From: a virus
Reading direction: 5' to 3' (one strand)
Virus record (IMG/VR): IMGVR_UViG_3300017613_001415
Location: 1 to 54,852 of that record
DNA length: 54,852 nucleotides
Shown here: positions 49,765 through 54,852 of the stretch, piece by piece
Numbering within the stretch: the stretch's first letter is position 1
Layout of the letters: every line of letters starts with the position of its first letter
Program-made: the position numbers and the translations under genes
The notes under the pieces: model-generated
Told to the model about the DNA's origin: nothing
Databases searched by the model: none
The model's input: only the letters and a program-made list of their open reading frames with translations

Positions 49765-49870
49765 CGTAGACGTATGCTGCCCATGCTGGTGTCCCCGGTT
49801 TTAAACCCAACTTACGCGCTTGCTTCTCCAGGGCTTTTTGAATTTTCAACCAATCGGATTCAGTCTTCAT
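49721..49870 (-). CDS. Very small basic protein in the lysis cluster
   Basis: The product has 49 residues, starting in ATGA overlap with the gene above. It reads as KIQKALEKQARKLGLKPG, then WAAYVYGGKRKMGWRPKR. It is extremely basic. Coding is supported by the overlap chain on both sides and by its clean amino-acid pattern, but the ribosome binding site is weak. The function is unknown. Confidence 0.65.
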   Translation of the reverse strand: MKTESDWLKIQKALEKQARKLGLKPGTPAWAAYVYGGKRKMGWRPKRER

Positions 49871-50127
49871 CTGTGTCTCAAAGTACGGTTGATAGTTCTA
49901 ATCTTCTCATCAAGTCGCGCGATCTCACTATCAATTTTTTGACATGTAGCAGCTTGAATGCGATCCATCCGTTTAACATCTGTAATGATGTCACGATCAG
50001 CTTGTTGAAGAACAACAAGGTCATCACCGCTGGCTGTCAGAAGATAACTAATGACCCCAAGAAAAAGCGCACAGACAGCGGTAATGACTGTAATGAATGT
50101 CGTCATGCCGACGGGTCTATTACTCAT
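49867..50127 (-). CDS. Small membrane protein with coiled coil
   Basis: The product has 86 residues, taking ATG at 50127; two earlier in-frame starts are possible. TTFITVITAVCALFLGVISYLL (about residues 9-30) is a transmembrane segment; the rest is a helix with DIITDVKRMDRIQAATCQK heptads. Size and context fit a holin or an inner-membrane spanin-like protein. Its stop overlaps the next small gene's start. Confidence 0.6.
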   Translation of the reverse strand: MSNRPVGMTTFITVITAVCALFLGVISYLLTASGDDLVVLQQADRDIITDVKRMDRIQAATCQKIDSEIARLDEKIRTINRTLRHR

Positions 50128-50278
50128 CGCGCCACTCATCGCCAGGACGATCAACCCACTCGTCGCCGGGGCGGTCGACCCATCCATCAGGCGTGATCGG
50201 AGTCGGCATCAGGCTTCCGGTGCCTATCCATTGCATGTTACCGATGAAAGCCATATTGAGCGTTCGGTCGAAATCCAT
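50120..50278 (-). CDS. Small protein with tandem WVDRPGDE repeats
   Basis: The product has 52 residues and starts in a TAATG overlap with the exported protein gene. After DFDRTLNMAFIGNMQW and a short Pro-rich piece it ends in GWVDRPGDEWVDRPGDEWRD, two copies of an 8-residue unit. The repeat is encoded by a 24-bp tandem. No family is recognised. Confidence 0.62.
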   Translation of the reverse strand: MDFDRTLNMAFIGNMQWIGTGSLMPTPITPDGWVDRPGDEWVDRPGDEWRDE

Positions 50279-50574
50279 TATTCTTTTTCCTTTAACGTGA
50301 CTTTGTCCGCCTCTTTTTGCATGGCTGCGATCTTGGCATCAAAGATCGCTTTGCGGGCGTTACAGCGAGCCATCATTTCATCCCGTTCCTCTTCCAGATC
50401 ACGCACGCTGTTCACTTCTTCATGAACCACAGTCGAGGTTACGGTTTCCTTCACCCTGACATCTTTGGAGTCTACGTACTTTCCTTCTTGATCTGCGACC
50501 GCTTCGTATTCAGCAGCCATAACCGGGCTTACAAGAAGCATGATAGCCAGTATGACGATTATCTTTCTAAACAT
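50278..50574 (-). CDS. Exported coiled-coil protein
   Basis: The product has 98 residues after GGAGGCGC. A signal peptide (FRKIIVILAIMLLVSPVMA) has a signal peptidase I site after VMA. The mature part is charged and helical (EVNSVRDLEEERDEMMARC, then KIAAMQKEADKVTLKE). It would act in the periplasm. A role as a spanin-like linker or inhibitor is possible. It is the first complete gene after the large tail protein. Confidence 0.65.
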   Translation of the reverse strand: MFRKIIVILAIMLLVSPVMAAEYEAVADQEGKYVDSKDVRVKETVTSTVVHEEVNSVRDLEEERDEMMARCNARKAIFDAKIAAMQKEADKVTLKEKE

Positions 50575-50585
50575 TGCGCCTCCTT

Positions 50586-53500
50586 CTAATTTGGTATTTG
50601 AGTTTTTGATAACGGGGTATTATAAAACCGGATATTTTTGAAGCACCAGGAGCCAAAACCAGCAGAAAAAATCTCAAAGTCATTTGCTACCTCGTATGCC
50701 CCACCATATGTTTGCAAACCGCCAGAATAGGCACCGTCAACAGCAATCTCCATCCCAACTGTAGAAAACTTAACAGCACCTTGAAATGTAGTTCCGGCAA
50801 TAAATGTGTGTTCAACAATTTTAGCGTTCGCACCATCATAACTTACCAACGACCCACTGCCAGTAGTGCTAAAGTATAGGACGTTGCTTATATCACCCTC
50901 TTGTACTGAAAGCAGACCTGTATTTCCGGCAGCATCCTGTGCCGCCTGGCTCAACATCGGAGTCAATTCCACAACTGCCGTTCCCTGGCCCCCAGCCTGA
51001 AATAGTGCTTTAAACGCAGCCGTCATCGTCCAGGCAATGGGATCATCGGCAGCCCGACCGATCGGAATATCAGATGTTACAATAGGAGGACCGATCCAGT
51101 CTTGTCCACGCCGGATGTCTACTTGATCGAAAATTAGTGTATTTTCAAGAGAAGCATCATAGTTTGCTGGATCACCATCAGCAGAGTATGAGGGATAAAA
51201 ACCTACTGCCATTGTAGACTCATTATTATTTGTTCGCCAGAAATAAACATACCAAAAATCACCATAATCAAGAACAATACTTCCGTCTGGTGGGACTATT
51301 GAATGATTAAAAACCGCACCGGTATTAGTATTAAAACCTATTGATGCCCTACTGGATGTTCCTGTACCAAATAGCATAACGGGATGCACTGTTGCACCGA
51401 TAGTTTTTTCAACAAAAACCCCAACGCCGATGTCCTCAGTATCTGCTGTGATAGGAACATCTCCATATTTAACCCACTCGCAAGCTGAACTATCATCATT
51501 TAGTGTAACAGCAGAATTTGTAACACCATCAAACCCGACTGCATCCCGAACCGCAGTCATGTTGTTCTGTAACGACCACATTCCGTTTTCATCGGCACCA
51601 AAGTCCCGACTATATAAAGCCCAATTCGTCTCACTCTGCCCCAACCAAGCGCCGACATTCACGCCGCCGATGTGATGGAAAGCGCCCGGCACTACTATGT
51701 CCACGGCACTCCCGGCAGTTGCGGTATAGGGGGATGGAGTCAGGGGACCGGGGGAAGTGGCATCGTAGAGGGTAACGGCGTCGATGGAGAGTTCAGCAGC
51801 AGCATTACAAATAAAACGAATCCTTGATGTACCACTTCCCCCAATCACTACATCTTGATAAGTCCCGGATGAATCATATAGGGCAGAATTGTCTCCATCT
51901 TTAACATCCCAAGACGCATTACCGTCATCAACATCGGAAAAAGTTACTTGGCCGTAATAGGCCTTGCCCTCAGTAATGGAAGCAATATTTTGTGTTAAAA
52001 TACCACCACCATCAGCATTGAAAAATTTGGCCTTTGTGCTGTTGACGGGGTAGACATGACAGGAATAGATTGTCGCTTCAGCATTACCGTAATTGTAAAT
52101 GTATATTCCGTGATAACTCGCTATATACGTCAGGCTGACCCACCCGTCATTTGCAGACGTAACCGCAATATGAGTCGCTCCTGTGCCAAAATATATTGTC
52201 CCGCTCGTCACCTCTATATATGTTTCTACAAGGTAGGGTTCTTGTCCTGTAAGTATGCTGTCTACATTAATTCCACGGGCTGCTCCGGCTGTTGCTTTGA
52301 TAGTGATACTGTCATCATCAGGGTTATACTGACAATAATCGTCTGCATCATTTGTGTTATATGCCTCCCATCCCGTAGGAGGGTTGACTTCTTTTACCGA
52401 AATGTTACTTACAACGGCATCACAAGTGGCATCCCCCCGGATATTTATAGTACTATCAGCCGTGCATACAGCATACTCAATGTACGTTCCTGCACCATCA
52501 CCAGAGTCCCATTCAGTATAGTCTGTACCAGCAAATGCACCACCATTGGCAAGGTAGATAGCTCCATTCGCAATTGAATCAACTACAAACTCAACTTTAT
52601 ACGTTTTACCTATCGTCAAAGGGGAATCAACTGAAGAAAAGGTTCCGGCACCCAAGCCATCCCAAGTAACAGTACCAGCACCATCATCATGAGTTATATT
52701 GCCATCAGAACTATCCCATTCAGCAGCATCCTCCAAAGTGGGATCGTCCAATTCTTCACTTCCATAAGTCCAAGCATCGAAGTCTCCCCCGGTAGTTGAT
52801 TCCTCTGTATTTGCTGGCCAGATGTAAACGGAGTCAATGGTTAATTCTGTGTTTCCACTACTAAGAACGATTACAGTTGTTGCTCCAGCAATAAAAGTAC
52901 CGGTATGCCATCCAGTGGAATTAAGACCGGTCACCTCCCATCCATCAGTATAAATTCCTATTTCTCCGCTGGTATAAGAAGAAATGTAAATAGCATAATA
53001 ATATAAATCACCCGATGTAAGAACAGTTTGTTTTAGTCCTCTATTACTATCAGCAACATTCAAATCAATATTGTTATTTACAGGATCATAACCAACATAA
53101 TGGGTTGCATCAAAACTACCATGTGCCGTCCATCCCGTGGGAACATTGATTTCTTCAATAACAATATTGTCAACGGAACCACTAAAATCATCACTGCACC
53201 CAATATAGAAATTTTCATTAGTTATACATACACCATACCTTACAATGTCAGTATCAGTAGCCGAAACAACCGCACCAGATGCTGTGCCATTAGTTGCTGA
53301 TACCCAAACTGTACCGGCAGCAACAGTAGCATCAAAAGTCATTTTGTAAGTTTTGCCATACGTTAAAAGGTCTGTCATATATAAATATTTAATTCCACCC
53401 TGGCTCCCATCAATATCGTACCAGTCGTTTACAGCATCATAGACCCAATCCCCCGTATCCCCATTCATAAAGTCAGTTGCACAATCTCCATCCCCACCTA

Positions 53501-54852
53501 ATAAATCACTCCCATAAGTCCATGCATCCAATTCGGGTGTAGTAATGATCTGACCATCTTCCGCATTGTAGGCAGTTTCTAAATCTTCCGGCATCCAGTA
53601 ATCGCCGGTCCATTCGGTGAAGGAAAGTTCTTTCATGCTTAACGAATCTATATAACAAATATCCCCCTCTGTTGCAGATGAATAAAAGTACACTCGCACA
53701 GATGTAATACCAACAGGAATAATAAATGGGAATCCAAAACGTACCCATTGATCGTCAGCCAAACCGTCTATTTCGGCGGCGTGGGAAAGAGTCCAAGTTG
53801 ATCCATCAGGATAATTTCTAACACCTACAGCAACATCAGCATCATCCCCCGCATTTACTCTCGCATAGCCTGATATATAGTAGCCCTTCCCCGCAGTAAC
53901 ATTGACCACCTGATAAAAAGTTGCTTCGGAAGCCCCCGCAGGACTTGTAAGTTTTATAGAACTGCTGCCGGAATGAACTATCGTTGTTTCTTGGTCTGCC
54001 CCAGAGCAAGTCCAATTAGTTAAATTATTAGCATCGGTCCAGGTTTCAAGTGAACCATCTGTAAATAACTCCGTACTCCCCAGCCCGTACTCAGAAAACG
54101 TGCCGTCCGTTATGAGGTCGACGGAAGTGCCAAGGGCCGGGCCTTCGACTTTTTCGAGTTGGAAACCAGCGAAAAGAAAGCCACTTGTACCGTCACCGGC
54201 AAATGTAACGTTTTCAGTATTATTACCCGAATATACTATCGGAGAAGTGAGTTCTGGCGTTGCCCCAGTACATTGCGCATATATAGAGCAGCGGTACCAT
54301 CCGTTTCCAACTGCTTCTATGTTTGCGCCGGAAGCCCCAGCACCAAGAGTGCCAACTGCACCTGTCGTCAAATTAAAGAACGCCGCAGAACTGGAGGGAA
54401 ACACATCATTCTGAAGTGTGAGATAAACATAACTATACCCCGCAGCCTTTCCATAAAAGGACGCGATGTAAGTATCATAGTTTCCAGCATTAGTAGCCGA
54501 AGATTCATAGAAATAGTGACCTGCGTTTTCGTTATTTGCGACCACTTTGTACGAACTACTTATACCGGACACTCCCGAAGGAAAATCCGTCGATGTTGTG
54601 ATTGTTAGCTTTGAATCATTCCATTGATCTTTGTCCTCTGAATACGCTACTATATTCTGCCTCGCCCCACGCGAGTTTTGCCAAACGCCGGATGAGTCGC
54701 AGTACATCGAGCCGGATTCACGACTGGTAGTGCCGGTGCCAAGAGAATATGGCCCGGTTGATTCGAGATCGTCCTGCATCAAGAAGGATGTGACAGGCTT
54801 GAGGAGAGTGCTGATATAAAGCGGAGACGATCCGAGGATCGCCAGGGAGAGC
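50586..54852 (-). CDS. Giant modular tail protein, receptor-binding type, cut at the 5' end
   Basis: The frame stays open to the window edge, giving at least 1421 residues; an internal TTG/ATG at 54782/54779 is probably not the start because the frame continues upstream as LLKPVTSFLMQDDLESTGPY. Two long repeats begin DAWTYGSDLLGG and DAWTYGSEELDD and each contain a beta domain with LT-x-GKTYK, then PTGW. Similar sandwich domains flank them, and the C-terminus ends with NIRFYNTPLSKTQIPN. These are carbohydrate-binding-module-like units typical of tail fibres or spikes. No catalytic site is seen. It opens the visible late operon. Confidence 0.7.
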   Translation of the reverse strand, partial: LSLAILGSSPLYISTLLKPVTSFLMQDDLESTGPYSLGTGTTSRESGSMYCDSSGVWQNSRGARQNIVAYSEDKDQWNDSKLTITTSTDFPSGVSGISSSYKVVANNENAGHYFYESSATNAGNYDTYIASFYGKAAGYSYVYLTLQNDVFPSSSAAFFNLTTGAVGTLGAGASGANIEAVGNGWYRCSIYAQCTGATPELTSPIVYSGNNTENVTFAGDGTSGFLFAGFQLEKVEGPALGTSVDLITDGTFSEYGLGSTELFTDGSLETWTDANNLTNWTCSGADQETTIVHSGSSSIKLTSPAGASEATFYQVVNVTAGKGYYISGYARVNAGDDADVAVGVRNYPDGSTWTLSHAAEIDGLADDQWVRFGFPFIIPVGITSVRVYFYSSATEGDICYIDSLSMKELSFTEWTGDYWMPEDLETAYNAEDGQIITTPELDAWTYGSDLLGGDGDCATDFMNGDTGDWVYDAVNDWYDIDGSQGGIKYLYMTDLLTYGKTYKMTFDATVAAGTVWVSATNGTASGAVVSATDTDIVRYGVCITNENFYIGCSDDFSGSVDNIVIEEINVPTGWTAHGSFDATHYVGYDPVNNNIDLNVADSNRGLKQTVLTSGDLYYYAIYISSYTSGEIGIYTDGWEVTGLNSTGWHTGTFIAGATTVIVLSSGNTELTIDSVYIWPANTEESTTGGDFDAWTYGSEELDDPTLEDAAEWDSSDGNITHDDGAGTVTWDGLGAGTFSSVDSPLTIGKTYKVEFVVDSIANGAIYLANGGAFAGTDYTEWDSGDGAGTYIEYAVCTADSTINIRGDATCDAVVSNISVKEVNPPTGWEAYNTNDADDYCQYNPDDDSITIKATAGAARGINVDSILTGQEPYLVETYIEVTSGTIYFGTGATHIAVTSANDGWVSLTYIASYHGIYIYNYGNAEATIYSCHVYPVNSTKAKFFNADGGGILTQNIASITEGKAYYGQVTFSDVDDGNASWDVKDGDNSALYDSSGTYQDVVIGGSGTSRIRFICNAAAELSIDAVTLYDATSPGPLTPSPYTATAGSAVDIVVPGAFHHIGGVNVGAWLGQSETNWALYSRDFGADENGMWSLQNNMTAVRDAVGFDGVTNSAVTLNDDSSACEWVKYGDVPITADTEDIGVGVFVEKTIGATVHPVMLFGTGTSSRASIGFNTNTGAVFNHSIVPPDGSIVLDYGDFWYVYFWRTNNNESTMAVGFYPSYSADGDPANYDASLENTLIFDQVDIRRGQDWIGPPIVTSDIPIGRAADDPIAWTMTAAFKALFQAGGQGTAVVELTPMLSQAAQDAAGNTGLLSVQEGDISNVLYFSTTGSGSLVSYDGANAKIVEHTFIAGTTFQGAVKFSTVGMEIAVDGAYSGGLQTYGGAYEVANDFEIFSAGFGSWCFKNIRFYNTPLSKTQIPN

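Noticed and set aside
1-54852. tRNA or rRNA genes
   Set aside because: No cloverleaf-like sequence or conserved T-loop pattern was noticed in the intergenic regions; a dedicated scan was not possible.
1-54852. Integrase or lysogeny module
   Set aside because: No tyrosine or serine recombinase motifs and no cI-like repressor were found, so a temperate lifestyle is not supported by this window.
1-54852. Circular genome closed exactly at the window ends
   Set aside because: Joining the ends brings a stop codon within four codons into the large minus-strand tail frame, so the window is more likely a cut from a longer molecule.

Overview
The window looks like most of the genome, or a large part, of a tailed dsDNA bacteriophage with a long non-contractile tail (siphovirus morphology). 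The evidence is a complete head-to-tail morphogenesis cassette on the minus strand: GpA-type large terminase, DUF4055-like portal, scaffold, P22-type coat protein, neck proteins, tail tube, tail chaperone with a -1 frameshift, tape measure and tail tip proteins. No tail sheath, integrase, clear repressor, tRNA or rRNA is visible. The host is probably Gram-negative and uses a sigma-70-like RNA polymerase. The reasons are a textbook TTGACA-17-TATAAT promoter, AGGAGG-type ribosome binding sites, a lipobox lipoprotein, and exported or coiled-coil lysis-type proteins beside an M23 peptidase. Both window ends cut through genes, and joining the two ends does not extend the cut minus-strand gene, so circularity is not supported.

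Layout. (1) 1-506: a cut plus-strand gene, then a small plus-strand gene enclosed by a 27-bp inverted repeat. (2) About 0.5-1.5 kb: a gene-poor convergent region with AT-rich repeats, a five-copy 17-bp iteron array, a repeated TGATCTTGG motif and a strong bidirectional terminator; this is a good candidate for a replication origin or control region. (3) 1.5-22.8 kb, minus strand: an early/middle operon of about 40 tightly packed, often ATGA-overlapping genes. It starts with a GC-rich ParB-like gene and includes an SNF2-type helicase, a second ParB-like protein, a family A DNA polymerase, a SAP-domain protein, a VRR-NUC nuclease, a ThyA-type thymidylate synthase, a C39-like protein, a NYN nuclease, a deoxynucleotidase, a proteasome-like Ntn hydrolase, an ATP-dependent DNA ligase, a RecB-type nuclease and many small unknown genes. 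A consensus promoter flanked by two identical 18-bp operators sits inside it at 10.2-10.3 kb. (4) 22.8-23.3 kb: a divergent control region with palindromes, the same operator and AT-rich DNA. (5) 23.3-30.0 kb, plus strand: a primase-helicase, a dATP/dGTP diphosphohydrolase-like protein, a D12-class adenine methyltransferase, a DnaQ-type exonuclease, an HD-like protein and small unknowns. (6) 30.05-30.26 kb: a convergent junction with a perfect 15-bp hairpin. (7) 30.3-54.85 kb, minus strand: the late operon. In transcription order it holds a giant modular receptor-binding-type tail protein (cut at the window end), a lysis-like cluster of small exported and coiled-coil proteins with an M23 peptidase and a lipoprotein, terminase, portal, head, neck, tail and finally a permuted NlpC/P60-like hydrolase.

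How the parts work together. The plus arm and the upper minus arm supply replication: primase-helicase, polymerase, ligase, exonucleases, helicase and nucleotide-pool enzymes. The same GATC-containing operator occurs at both ends of the divergent control region and around the internal promoter, so one DNA-binding protein may co-regulate both arms, possibly with sensitivity to the phage's own adenine methyltransferase. The late operon builds the virion and lyses the cell.

The most notable observations are the shared operator set, the inverted copies of an AT-rich block in the two intergenic regions, the iteron array, the inverted-repeat-bounded gene at 151-468, a duplicated two-gene membrane module at 4.4-5.9 kb, a beta-rich insertion that looks shared between coat and tail tube proteins, and a canonical frameshift site in the tail chaperone. 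All functional calls come from reading motifs; no database search was run.
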